Part shown: positions 1-13,400 of the stretch, piece after piece
Layout of the letters: each line of letters begins with the position of its first letter
Numbering within the stretch: the stretch's first letter is position 1
Assembly (NCBI RefSeq): GCF_964340395.1
Contig: NC_135551.1
Location: forward strand, 6,230,463-6,294,462
DNA from: Glandiceps talaboti
Taxonomy: Eukaryota; Hemichordata; Enteropneusta; Spengelidae
DNA: 64,000 bases
Direction of reading: 5' to 3'
Made by a program: the position numbers and the translations under genes
The notes under the pieces: generated by a model
What the model was told of the DNA's origin: nothing
Seen by the model: only the letters and a program-made list of their open reading frames with translations
The model's database searches: none

Positions 1-1545
1 TGACCTCAGCCTTAGTGAAGGCACTTTTAATAATAAACCACACTTTTTCTTCTAACCTCTACCTTATCCCCTCTTTAATGGTGCTCTATCAATTCTGAAT
101 GATATCGATTCAGAATTTAGAATGCTGAGAGATTAATAAGTATGCGGAGAGGGTAGATTATTCACTTATTGTGACAACTTGATAGCTGGGAATGGAAACT
201 GATGGGTGGGGATATGCTAGTATATAAGGGGTGGTATGTATATGCGTACAGTTTGAACACTCCCTAAATCTATCTCAAAATCAATATGGAAGAAATTAAA
301 TAGTTTACAGCAACATCTCAAGTGTGGTTTTTATAATGTGGATTGATTAATTGCAATGGTTGCGTCTGGTCATATTCAATCAGTGCACTGCAAACAATAT
401 TAATACATCAACACACAACTCAGGGTTGGGATTACATCACTTATACCATGGTATATACATAAACCCTTTAAACCGGACAACAGTACACAACTCGGGGTTG
501 GGATCACATCACTTACCATGGTATACACATAAACAACTCTTTAAACAGGACAACAATACACTACACATAGTTGGGATCACACAACATTTACCATGGCACA
601 CATAGACACTACTTTTTAAACCGGACAACTGCCATCTTGTCAACGTTCCATGCTATACATTGTTCTGATATGCACCAAACACCACGTTCATACAATTCAT
701 GTATAGTAATCCCTGTGTAATGTCAACACAACACGATCACCTGCATACAATATTTGGATACAGAAAAGAACACAGAAGTCATCGATATTTAGCAATTGGA
801 CTTCAAATTTGGAATATTTATTTTCTAACTAAGAAAACAAGGATATGTGACACTTCACTTTACGGTCTACGGAAGAGAAAATCACAGAAAAGCTATAAGC
901 ATTCTACAAAATAATTCGTTATCCCCACAATTTGCTCACTGGTAATTTCATGTCAATTCGCTCACAAAGTAAATTTACATGTTTTGTGAGATTTATGAAA
1001 TATTAAGGTGAACATTTTGAAAGTTAACAGTAATTTAAAATGCTAAGACATTCTTCAAAGGTACGCCGTACATAGTAGAATTATCAATTACAGGTCACTG
1101 ACCTCTAAACTAGCACGTGTATCGTATCATCAGATTAATATAACATTATCACAAAAATGAATAAAAATGTCATTCTAGACATGGACGATTTCTAATTATG
1201 AAATACAGTGAAATACGTATATACCACCCTACGAAGTTAAACCTGGTTGTCATATAAACACAATTTTGAAAACCAAAAAAGAGAATGACACATCAAATGA
1301 TAAATAACAAAAATCATAAAGAAAATACATCACAGTCCACTTCAGAGTCAGACATTGTAAATAGTTGAACGTACTATGACACTATATAGAGACCTATTCA
1401 GTCATAATATGAAGCCCGTGTCGGAGAATAGCGCCACCAACGTTGTAGCATAGCTGATCTTATCGAAATGAATATTTTCCAGACTTACAAATTTTTGTAT
1501 TTAGTAAAGCTGTCAACTCCGAGTCAAATACCTGTCACGTAAATA
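1..1545. other. Gene-free AT-rich stretch
   Basis: I see no supportable gene. The only structured element is a three-copy tandem repeat at 412-628. A TATA-like string (tatataagg) near 222 stands alone with no coding sequence downstream, so I do not call it a promoter. Confidence 0.5.
412..628. repeat. Three-copy tandem repeat of about 72 bp
   Basis: Three successive units each contain an 'acacaactc-gggttgggatcacatcac' type start, a 'taccatggtatacac' core and an end in 'tttaaaccggacaac'. The third copy is the most diverged. Short open frames across it are a by-product of the repeat. Confidence 0.75.
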
Positions 1546-1690
1546 TGATGCAGTGGGGGGGGGGGGGTCAATATGTTTTAGAATTAAGTGATGGGGTCAG
1601 CCTGTTTTGGTTTCACAGCGAGGGGCGTCAATGACTTTTCGTCGGCCCGATGTAAAAATCCACCCCCCCCCCCAGTAGAAAGTGACCGGT
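1545..1690. repeat. Dispersed G-tract repeat, copy 1
   Basis: A G-run is followed by 'aattaagtgatggggtcagcctgtttt', 'gtcaatgacttttcgtcggcc', a C-run and 'gaccggtcc'. The same order of blocks occurs at about 63,640-63,810. The copy abuts the point where a Gypsy reverse transcriptase reading frame breaks off, so it probably inserted into that element. Confidence 0.7.
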
Positions 1691-1900
1691 CCCTTACTTT
1701 CGCATTGTTTAGATCCGTGATGACCTCGTCTATACTCGGTGTAATGTGTCGTTTTCGTGCTGCAGTTTTATTTGGTTGTCGCATGTCAATACAAATACAC
1801 ATGTCGTCTTGGTGATCTGCTTTATGTACAGCCACAATTTTACTTGCCCATGGAGTTGGATTATCCTGTTATTCTAGCCTTCTCCAATTTAGTCTAATTA
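1689..1900 (-). pseudogene. Ty3/Gypsy-like reverse transcriptase fragment
   Basis: On the minus strand the translation contains 'PTPWASKIVAVHK' and then 'CICIDMRQPNK', 'RHITPSIDEVITDLNNAKV'. This is the fingers/palm entry of Ty3/Gypsy reverse transcriptases, just before the usual FSKLDL motif, which is missing. A stop codon lies just upstream of the PTPW block. The frame then runs into the dispersed G-tract repeat. It is a dead remnant of an endogenous retroelement; no intact pol, integrase or LTR is seen. Confidence 0.75.
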
Positions 1901-2258
1901 TTAATTGAACGCAGTTTTCGTTCAAAACGTTTGGGAAAGTGAAATAGTATACATGTACACCTATGCGTTTGAGTCACACTGGTCTCACCGAGTCGTTTGA
2001 CTTAGTAAGTGTTCATATTTCCGGACCTTCGAGTAAGTTGGCATAGTTACGTATAAGTTTATTATATTGAGCGATATTGTTCTGTCATTGTTTTACGGAT
2101 GTTTGATGGCTCAGGAAAGGTCCACCGATTTGATTATTAATTTTGACAACTTAAACTTCGACTTGATATAGTATAACGTTTGTCTTCTGAATGTGTGCTT
2201 CAAGTGAGTTTTCACTCTTGTATGGATGAACTAACCTGTTAGAACGTCGAATATTTTA

Positions 2259-2453
2259 TTAATCTGTCAGAATCATAAAGTCGTGTTCTTTGAGAACGTT
2301 GACTGATGCGTAAGTGTCGATTATAAATTTGACAGTTTTGACGGTACCTTGAATAGTGACATTCACTGTCTGATGTTGGATTTTAGTCATGAAAGTCATA
2401 AACATGTTGAGTGTTGTTGTTGAATAGATCTTGATTAGGCCTAACAAAAACAA
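2259..2453 (-). pseudogene. Ty3/Gypsy-like aspartic protease fragment (degenerate)
   Basis: The minus-strand frame reads 'VNVTIQGTVKTVKFIIDTYASVNVL', which resembles the retropepsin entry. The catalytic DTGA is DTYA here, so the glycine of the active-site turn is lost. It lies upstream, in the minus sense, of the reverse transcriptase remnant at 1689-1900, the order expected in one pol gene. I infer both come from the same decayed element. Confidence 0.6.
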
Positions 2454-2459
2454 TTGTGT

Positions 2460-3186
2460 GGTTCCGATTACACTCTGTGTTAGAATAGATGAAGTAGGTA
2501 TTTTTTTTCATTTTTTTTATATATTCGTTTTTCATATGTGAATGTCTAGTTCAGGTAGTTATATTTTCCGCTGTTTAGCAAATGATCTATGTGTTACATG
2601 GTTTCTTCTCATCAGATGTAGTCATTACAGATTGGAAAAACAGTTTTATTTTGTCTTTTTAAGTTGATTTCCCTAGCCACTATTTCTTGCAAGACTTCAC
2701 AATTTTCGCGATTTCATTCAGAATCAGCGTGAAAAACTAGGTGGGGTTGCGTAACCGGAAGCAAACAATATTTTTTAGGCCTTACAAGTACTTGTCATTC
2801 ATACCTGTCGATAATTGTGTCCCCCATTTTTTAAAACGCATACTACAATACCCAGAGATGTAAAAAGGGGTATGATCTACACTTATATCCAAAGAAGGTT
2901 GTTCCAACACATGTACAGGTAAACTAGAATGTGTGGCATATCACTGAAGTGGACGTCTCGATGTCTGGTTCTAGATTTAATAACCACTATGATTTAAGAG
3001 CAGGGTCAAATATAACTCCTTGCAGAACTATGGAATATTATTATGGTCTTGCCGTTGTTCGTATATCCATCAATAGCAAGTGTGGGAATGTAGAGCAATA
3101 GTCACAGCGTGGTTCATATTTACCTATCAGAAGCAGGTAGCTCTTTTCATGATGTCGTTATAAATCGAATGGTTTATAGAATCGTA
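2460..3186. other. No gene seen
   Basis: AT-rich sequence downstream of the IFIT-like gene (minus sense). It would hold that gene's 3' UTR and polyadenylation site, but I cannot place either with confidence. Confidence 0.4.
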
Positions 3187-3189
3187 ATG

Positions 3190-4498
3190 TTAAATCTGGC
3201 CTTGTATTGATACGCCGGTAATGTAACTCCGTATTGCTTGTCGATAGTATTGACACGCCGTTTCAAACTCATTCAACTTGTTATACATATCACCTATCTT
3301 GACAAATACATCTTTGGTGTATGAGTCACTTTGTAAAAGTCTTTGATTACACGTTTTACCGCTTCCTTCCCCCACAGGTACTCAATGCCAAGTTTCACTG
3401 TTTGCTCGGTGAATTTAATGGCATTGGCAGTGGCTTTCAGATAGTTATCGTACACGAAAGCAGCAGTATAACACGCACATGACTTTGAACGTGGATCATT
3501 ACTTGTTTTAATCACTGACATATATGTTTCTATCGCTTCTAAATATTTTCCTTGATACTGTTGTATGGCGGCAATGCGTAAAGAAGCTCTTACGAACACT
3601 CCATCAGCACATTGTATTGCACGGTTGTAATATTCATTAGCTGTCACTAAATCCTCACTACAGCTTTGTTTACCACTCTCCACGTCATGTTTATATTTCA
3701 TTATGTGTATGTCTCCCATTCCAACGAGGTAATCTGGAGTATCTGGTATTGTCTCAATTGTTTTGTCGTAGTATTCAACTGCTTTGTCAAACACCTTCAT
3801 TTTATAGTACACATCACCAGCACACTGTAACACCCATGGAGATTTAGGATTTATACGGAGAGCTTCGTGTATTTCACGCTTTGCCTCATCAATGTTTAAC
3901 TCCATTAATATCACACCAAAGAAGTTCTAGCATAGCTATGATTAGGATTGATTTCCAGTACTCTCTTTAAAGATATTTTGCATTCCTTCATTGATAAAAT
4001 ATACTCCACATCTGTGGTCGCATACATCCTGCCACTGCGGTAAAATTGCAAAATACTTTTCAAGACTAGCCAATCTGGTTTGTTCGGGAAGACACTTAAT
4101 GCCCTCTTAAAACTATCTATACCTTCATTACACGTTTTCTTTACAAAATACGTAAAAGCGGTACCCTTGTGACCGTAGACGAACGCTTTCTGTTTCTCGG
4201 TCAGTTTACCACTCCCAAGCTGCTCTATTTCGTGCAATATTTCCCTAACCTTATCAACCTCACCTAACGTGTGATAAATCCAGGCTTTATCAGCTAGAAT
4301 AACTAACTTATCACCCAGTGGTCCATCCTTATCATCACTGCTTTCAAGTTCTTTCTGGTTATCACGGAGTGCTTTGTCAAACCATGATAAGGCAGCCATT
4401 GGATCTCTTTGCTCTGGAGGTCTAAGTTCTGATACCTGTAGATAACCCATCATGGCTGTATGTGGTGTTGGACTTAGTTCTGGGTGGTATGTTGTCTC
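3190..4498 (-). pseudogene. IFIT-like TPR exon with two frameshifts
   Basis: The exon starts at an acceptor at 4499-4500 and reads three frames in turn: 4498-3911, 3914 to about 3325, and about 3325-3190. Each contains tetratricopeptide repeats, for example 'GHKGTAFTYFVKK...EGIDSFKRALSVFP', 'EAKREIHEALRINPKSPWVLQCAGDVYYKMKVFDKAVEYY' and 'DVFVKIGDMYNKLNEFETACQYYRQAI' (shown in part). The layout, with an upstream CHFTWKL-type motif, is that of IFIT proteins. The frame changes at about 3912 ('NHSYART' in one frame, 'LMELNIDEA' in the next) and near 3325 are not in homopolymers, so real mutation is more likely than a run-length error. The vertebrate family has roughly 470 residues; this exon covers most of that. 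Confidence 0.75.
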
Positions 4499-4962
4499 CT
4501 TATATCCGCAAACACCATTCTATTAATCAAATACAATTGTACAATCATAGAGCAACACCACAAACATAAACGCTGATCTGTTCAATACTATTTAGCATTT
4601 ATCTGAATAATTTATGGACCAAAAATGTGTACTCTGGCACTCTATTGGCGACTACAAAAATATATTGACGTACTTTCAAATGTAAAATGCGTGATGATAT
4701 GCGGAACATTTTTTCCCGATAGTCCTTCCCTTTTCATTTTTTCGAGTGACGTCACGCCTTAAGTAATGACGGCTCCCTAAAGGCGAAGTAATATAACGAG
4801 ATCTATGTAACAAATCACATCTTCATCAACCCAAAGGACTCGAATTTAAGTACCGTGGAAATGGTTTTGTTCTGAAAAGACGCTTTACCAATACAGTTAC
4901 ACAGTTGTCCCTTGTTTCTTTTAGAAGCGAATGTACACAAGAGGTACATACTATCTAACATA

Positions 4963-5005
<43 letters not shown>

Positions 5006-8000
5006 ATATCACACATTTACCTTATATGATTTATTACATTCCTCTTCCAACTTCCATGTAAAGTGACAAGGTAGACTCATCAATATTTCTCGTTCAGATT
5101 TCTTTGTTGATTTGATATCCAACGTGAATGTGAAATCTAAACATAAAACAAGATATGTAATTTACATCTTAATAATTATTTATATCTCTTTGTGAGACAA
5201 TGTCTTATTACATAGTACATGCAAATCACTAACATTCCAATACGTGTGAGGAAAAAAATATTAAACGTCTTCAAATACGCGATGCAACTCGAACAGCTTC
5301 ATAACAAGTACACTCATTGTCACGTATTCGTCTACGCAGGGTTATCACAGAGAAACTGTTTCTTTTCTGACAACAGGAAGCATACCTTCTCAATGGCATT
5401 CAAACCGCAAACAACAATATACTCTCTTGTATTTTGAAGACAGTGTAGATTGGGGTGGAAATTGCGATGTCACGGTGATTACATTTGTTATGACTGACAA
5501 TATTATATATAAATAATGTAAATAAGGAATTAATTACAAAAAATACTAAAAAATAACCTTCTATCATTGGATCAGTTGTTTTCCGGTCACTTTCACTCAG
5601 ATCCGGATGACCTATGTGTTTAAGTTCACTTATCTGCTGACGTAATGATTCATTTTCACGTTTTATCCTTGAGTAGTGTTCAGCGATTATGTCGTCTGAT
5701 TTATCTTGTTGGCTTACAACTGACTTCATGGCTTTCATTTCCTTCTGAAGTATGTCTTGTTCCATCTGTGTACACTTCAACATCTTCTCAGTCTCACTAT
5801 GTTCTCCCCACAAATAGCTAAAAACGGAAAGATATTGATCGCGGGAGAGTAGTCTTAACACTGAGGGCGCACTTCTTATTAGCACGTCAGGACTTAAATG
5901 TTGAGGTTTCAAAGGTAGGTCGACTGCTTTATCCTCCATAAGGTTGAGTAGATCTGATAAGATAAATAGTGATAAGGTGTATAAACATCCCATAATATAC
6001 GACTATTTATAGTTTGTTATCGTCATTTGTTTGTTATTTTATGTTATTGTAGTGCTACAAATTCATGAACCAGAGAAAATTATGCAACTATGTTTGCGAT
6101 CAAGGCATAATCTCGTTTGTATTCGCGTAGAAAAAGAAATAAAAGAAAAAGTCGTGAATTCAACTGTCATTCAGAAATGATTGCATACCATTTGTACTGT
6201 ATTTATAACTATCGCCATCTTTGACACGAATAGAAGATGATTGATCGTCATCTAAGATGAGAAGTCTTTGGATACCAAGGGCAGACAGAATCTCTGGTTT
6301 TTCAGATATCAACATTGACAACTGTTGAGATCGTTGCAGCTCCAATAGCATTGTGATTGTAGTAGTCATTGCTGCAGCTTCTTCATCTGGTTCAGTCACC
6401 ACCGTTTGACAGCTTCCAAGTAGTTTTGATAAACCAAGTCTCATGGCATCGTCTTTGTACAGAGTATTGTCGAGTTGAATTGCTACCGTATCAAATGTAG
6501 ATGTAGTATCTAAGAAAGATGGAGACGATGATTATATTAGGTGACATAGAACTATATTCCGTCGAACTTGTTTTAAAATAATTGTACCTTGAAGTAACAC
6601 AAAACTGACAGTGTTTTAAATCATGTAGTGAATATTGATTGTACCATCGTATTGTCCGCTTCCTGATTTAGCCAATACAATATATCTACAGAGACCGAAA
6701 ATAGTGTCAGAAGTTGAGAACCGTTATTGAGATATATTGTCTGATCGTAAAATGTGCTCACATGTCGCGAAAACAGATGACTGAGTGGTAGCGACATAAC
6801 ATTGACAACCGTTAAGTGACACGATTTTATTAAATGAAAGGTTAAAAGGTTGGTTGAATGCAAATAAATATGAATGTATTAATTCAGGACAGGTGATAGT
6901 TCACAGTGACCTTGAAATCGTCAAGCTCACGCTTTCTTTGTTGGTTCGATATAACCTCACTAAAATGATTAATTTTGAAATTATACTTCTACTTGGCTGT
7001 GAGAGGCATTTCGAAATGTATATTCGAATTTTAGTTAGTTTCACGACACGCCTCGCCGTACTGTACAATTTATTTACAGCTTCAGGCTTTATAAAACCGG
7101 GTCCATTTGTGACAGCAGTCTCTAAATTTGAAGAATATGACGCTCAAATTGAAGTTTTTCCTTCAATTTTTACGCTTCATATACATGTAAACTATTAGGG
7201 AACCTTCAATAAGGGATCTGATTTCATTAGTTTTGCACTGTTTTTATTTTGCCATTCCATCATTGTATTACTACCAGAGCGACATCCACCCCCCACCACT
7301 TGCAACATTATTCCATAATATCAAAACATACAATTGAAATCGCCACTGATAGACCATATCATGTGGTGAATCCTGACACCACCATAACCTTATTAACGAA
7401 CTCAAGATACAGTGGGAAGATCATCCCTCATACCAAGAAGTTTAACACATTTCTCCAGTTCTTATCAGCCTACATTGGTTACCAGTTCGTTTCAGGATTG
7501 ATTACAAAATTTTACTCTACATATAAAGCTCTCCATGGCTTAACTCCAGAGTACATTTGTGATTTTCTCCAGCCATACACACCGAGTCGCACTCTACGTT
7601 CTACAAAAACAAGAATCTTCTTGCAACAACAAATTACAGACAAGTCACCTATATGGAGGTCGTTCATTCTCATACATCGCCCCCAAACTATGGAACTCTT
7701 TACCACTTGACATTCGCCAAGCCTCCAGCCTGGATTGTTTCAAAACAAAAGTGAAGACTTATTTGTTCACCCATAGACCCTACAAGTGTAGGGCCCATGG
7801 GTCACCAAAGCCTATATGGTGCACTGTAGCCATTCATCGCTACTGAACAGAACATTGCTCTGGAAATCGTTGCTATGCAAATTTCGATCGATTGATTGAT
7901 AAATTAGCAGAGGAGTGTGTGTCACAAGAGAGAGGGGTGGAGTGGGGAAGGGTAGGCTTTAAAAAATTAAGGATATTGCAGTAAAGCAAGATGTTGACCT

Positions 8001-10434
8001 CTGTTCAGGATATGTCAGTAAATCAACGTTAGAACGCCCTTCTAATCTTCAAGGGCCTGAAGCTCTGCCGATTAGATCCAAGTAAAGGGATTTGATTAAT
8101 GAACTTTGTCTCCGCACACATTCACTGTAATGGCAATCGTGGGAACTAATGGATGTCATTAAAAGTATCAACGCGATGACAGCGGTGGAGGTTTTATCAT
8201 TTATTGTCAGACTAGGAACCCTTTTCACTTATGACAAAATTGAATCCAATATGTTTTTTGAAAAAATGAACACGGGAAAAGGTAAACTTTTACAGATTGG
8301 GGAATTGCGCAAGGACACACTGTTAAGGTGACAGGGTGTACTTGATCCCGCTGTAAATTATTACTGAAGGTTACCTTATATACTTTATCGAAATACACAT
8401 ATATTCTGGCAACATTTTAAAAAAGTATTCCAACAAATGTATAGTGGTCTACATTGCTCTTGTTGACTATATCGATTCACTTCAATCATTCAGGAGGCAA
8501 GCAAGAAAGTGCACAAAAAACGTTCCCCAAACATAAGAATATATTTTATAGGGAAAATAGACCTGGTTATAATTAGCTCCCAGCCGATGCATTCGGTTCG
8601 GTACTTTCTCTATATAAATATATATAGAAACAAGCATGACATACCTGCACGTTTATCTTCCTGAGCTGTATCATTATGGATTTCTGGCACTGGTCTGGAT
8701 AACGCACAAACGTGTGACACTTCTACCCCACACGCATCACATATTTTGGGAAGTTCGTCGTTGCCTTGGTAACCTTGTGATGGAAGACATTATTTGTTTA
8801 CAAGAAAAACTCACATTTTACGTATAATACAAGTGAGTTATGTATTGGAATACAGTTATAAATTAATCTAAATATTACCTATTTTTTTACTGATTTAAAA
8901 TTCGTATATATGAATTACAATAACAAACTTAACTGTGAAGATTATACAGAACAGATGCTATTGTTACATATGTCTGTCTCTAGGCTTGTGGGGAGTGTCC
9001 TGGTTAATATAGACAGCATAGTAAATACCACACGTAGGTGTTGTACTGTTGACGGACACAGCAAAACGTGAATCACGTGGTAATTGCACACTACATCAAG
9101 AAAATAGTAAGCCAGGATATCATGCACGGGTCGGTTTGGTCTATGACATATAGACACCTATCGTTCATGGAGTATATACAATTTACTGTACTGTTAATGT
9201 TATGGCTGTCTCATCTGCCTTCTTTTATTCTACACATAAAATCCCAACCTGACTGCATTGTATATTCTATATGGAGTGTACAGTTACTAATATGGTATGC
9301 AATAATGTTTTAGTATATTTGTTAAAATTGTTCTAAGAACACAAGTTGTTTTTATTTGTAGCCATTGTATTAAATGACCATGAACAACAGTCATACATAT
9401 ACAACAATTGTGTTACAATGTGTATCAATCATCCTTTGCAAGAGACTGTCGCAACGTTTGTATGTTTCAGACTGTCTATTATAAAGTGGTGACAGATTTA
9501 GTAAAGTTTACTGGCCCAGGATCAGAAACCTTAAGTTGACTGGTCATACATTTTGACAAGATGTGGAAAGCAGAAGCATGTTTGCTCGCATATAGTTATT
9601 AGTTAAGTAGTAAATTAGCATGATATGTTTCGACAGACGACTGGAAAGTGGGTCAACAACTTGGTTGAATTTGCATATTTAATGAAGGACGTCTGGTGGC
9701 AATTGTGGTCATCCAATCATGTATAACATCCGAGTTGCTTTGACGCTTATAAAAGGGACTATTTTTGACAGTTATGGGATCTGATCTCCAGAGTTTTATC
9801 TAAGATGAACCTACAACGTTGCTGTTTGATTCCAGTATGGGGAATTTCTGAACTCTTTTATTTGCTTGGAAACTCAATGTTTTGCCGCGACCGTGAATAA
9901 TGCATAGTGTGGAACTGTACATTACAACAGTGAACAATCGTCAGTGTCGTCTACGATTTGTGTGCTGCAGCATACGCAGTGCGTTCAACGTATGTGCATC
10001 GATACGAGACAAACAAAGCTTTACATGGAACATTGTGAATAGTTTTATTTGCCACAACCAGCCATAAGTAATGTTCTAGTATACTCTATGTTTATATATT
10101 TTTTTTCGTACAAGCAATCTTGCTGTACAAAGTGTTGTAATTTTTTTTATCTAGATACAAATTTGACAAGTTCAAGTTAAATCTGTCACATCTGTGTGTA
10201 TGTTCTTTCTTATTTCTTCAGTGATCGTGGACCCTCCCCAGCCTGTACTTTATGAAAACCTGGCTTTCATGACACTGTCGAATCTGCACACCCAACCTAC
10301 TTTTGCTGTAACTGTATTTCAACACAGAAATCTTTTTCACTGTGTAACGTTCCAAAAGAGAGCTTTTAAAATATATTAGATACACCTGAGCTCAATGTGG
10401 AAAGTAGCTATATATTATATCACCGTCGATATGC

Positions 10435-10476
<42 letters not shown>

Positions 10477-13400
10477 ATAAAATGCAATGGCTACACTACC
10501 TTCTTTGAAATATCTCAACCTCAACAGAGCTCGTCGATATATCCGTGATGGTAGAGTAACCCGTAAGGACACTGTGGATACACTGCATCCCTGAAGTCGT
10601 TGTTCAGTTAAGATGTCATCCTCAAAGGACTTAGCGAGACGTCCTTCAACGTACTCATGCCACAAGTTCTGTAGTGATTCCGATGTCTCACAGTCTAGTA
10701 TAACCCAGAGACTGCCTGGTTTGATGAGTTCAATGGTGATAGGGCCTAACCTTGCCAGCAGTTCTTGTACACGTGGAAGGTCGTCTGGGTGTTTTATTTC
10801 ACGCATCACGATGTCTGATATCTGCCTGTGAATTTGAGATGGTGCTCCATTCCCCGACAGCGATGGTTGTAGGGTTGAGTCGACCTCCATAACCTCTATC
10901 AGAATTTTGATTAATCCTGTATCAAATTAAAAAAAGTACACACAAAGTTACACAATATACTCAAGTTCATATATAATAGCGATATTCAATACAAAATAAC
11001 AAACATGAAAGTAAATTTTGGATTTTGAAGATGTTCATACTGAATATCATGATGTAACTCTTTCCGTTCGTTCCTGAAAAGGTGTGAAAATTCCCGCGTT
11101 GGATGTTCATTGAAGTTTAAATAGAGCATTCATATGCTTATAAAGGTGTCTAGCTTCAAAAGTCACATTTGTCTTTTGCCGGTATATAGCTCTATTTTCC
11201 TGTCATTTTGAATTTATATTGATATCGATGACTTTCTTTCCGACCGAGTGCATTTGATTTCCCTCTATCTTTATCGGCCAGTGTAAAGTTTGACTGTATA
11301 ATGTGGGAATGAATACCTTATTCACACACTTTATTGGTGACTTTTCAATTTTAACAAATTTAAATTTGTGTGTGACTATTTCTCGTTGCAGAAAATTCCA
11401 ACGTTTATTCTGAGTGATCACTAGGTAGAAACTTGACTTAAATTTGGCTCAAGGTCAAAAGGACCAAGTGAAAAAATTATTTGAATTTGTTATTTTCTAA
11501 AATTTACAAATTTCCCAAAAGCCCCAATGATATTTTCCGATAGTTTGCTGTTTCTTCTACTATATGCCATCAAACTTTGTCCTGGTTAAAGAAAGATAGT
11601 AAAGAAAAAAGTGTAATTTAAATTTGACTTGGGGTCGTAAGGTCCTTCTTCTTTTCTTGGAGTTAGGCCATTATGACACTAACCCCTTCATTTGTAGACA
11701 CTGCAGTAACCTAAATATGTAATTATCTTTACAATTTTATTTCTGTTAAATCCGATGATGATTGAGTCGAGTACTAACAGTGGAAATTACAAATTCTATT
11801 ATAGTTATTCACTTAATGAAAATGTAATGCTTGAAGTTGTGAAACATACCTATCTTAGTCATAGTACTTATAGCATGAACATCTTCTGGACCGCCACTGT
11901 CATTCCCATCACCACCTGTATCGTGATATTTTTTATGATCACCATTTTTCTCTGTCTGTTGTTCTGAACTAGTGGTAAGTGATTGCTGGAAGTCATTTCT
12001 AGGATCACAGTCATCTTGAACAACAGTGTCTAGATTGAAATAAACAACAAGTGAAAATTATTTCCAAAGAGAGATAACAATGCATTTAAATGTAGGTCCA
12101 CGACTTTTAAATTGTTTTTTTATAAAAAAATATAGCATGATGTTATCTTTAATATTAATATTTTTATACTTTTTTTTTACATTAAACAAATAAATAATCC
12201 TAGACGCGCGTATGAAATATACATGAAGATACGAGATAAGACATCAAATCAAACAAATGACAAACTAGTAACACATGCATATAGGTAGTGTAATTATTCA
12301 AATACGAATTGAATATTTGTAGTTCTAGGTGAACCTGTTGGCAATACAAACAAATGAGAGGAACGTTGATATACCTGACGAGGTTATTGTGATAGGTTCC
12401 TTAATCAAGCAAGACATAGACCACTCCTTAAACTTCCTCTTAGACTCAGCAATCACACCATCTTGTGCTGATTTCTTGAGTTCGTCTTTGAGGGAGTTTG
12501 CTTGTTTACACGATACGTTGTATCTCACAAAGTTACACAATATACTCAAGTTCATATATAATAGCGATATTCAATACAAAATAACAAACATGAAAGTAAA
12601 TTTTGGATTTTGAAGATGTTCATACTGAATATCATGATGTAACTCTTTCCGTTCGTTCCTGAAAAGGTGTGAAAATTCCCGCGTTGGATGTTCATTGAAG
12701 TTTAAATAGAGCATTCATATGCTTATAAAGGTGTCTAGCTTCAAAAGTCACATTTGTCTTTTGCCGGTATATAGCTCTATTTTCCTGTCATTTTGAATTT
12801 ATATTGATATCGATGACTTTCTTTCCGACCGAGTGCATTTGATTTCCCTCTATCTTTATCGGCCAGTGTAAAGTTTGACTGTATAATGTGGGAATGAATA
12901 CCTTATTCACACACTTTATTGGTGACTTTTCAATTTTAACAAATTTAAATTTGTGTGTGACTATTTCTCGTTGCAGAAAATTCCAACGTTTATTCTGAGT
13001 GATCACTAGGTAGAAACTTGACTTAAATTTGGCTCAAGGTCAAAAGGACCAAGTGAAAAAATTATTTGAATTTGTTATTTTCTAAAATTTACAAATTTCC
13101 CAAAAGCCCCAATGATATTTTCCGATAGTTTGCTGTTTCTTCTACTATATGCCATCAAACTTTGTCCTGGTTAAAGAAAGATAGTAAAGAAAAAAGTGTA
13201 ATTTAAATTTGACTTGGGGTCGTAAGGTCCTTCTTCTTTTCTTGGAGTTAGGCCATTATGACACTAACCCCTTCATTTGTAGACACTGCAGTAACCTAAA
13301 TATGTAATTATCTTTACAATTTTATTTCTGTTAAATCCGATGATGATTGAGTCGAGTACTAACAGTGGAAATTACAAATTCTATTATAGTTATTCACTTA

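Larger units (their letters stand above)
10941..12525. repeat. Tandem duplication, copy A (1,585 bp)
   Basis: The sequence from 'cacaaagttacacaa' here is repeated directly at 12,526. The copies differ by one T in a T-run (near 12,172 versus 13,757) and one A/G substitution in 'gaggttattg' versus 'gaggttgttg'. Copy A carries a complete duplicate of the linker exon (11,850-12,029) and the last 151 bases of the glycosyltransferase-like exon. Confidence 0.95.

Noticed and set aside
210-260. TATA-like promoter near 222
   Set aside because: No gene or transcript signal follows; a single AT-rich match is not evidence.
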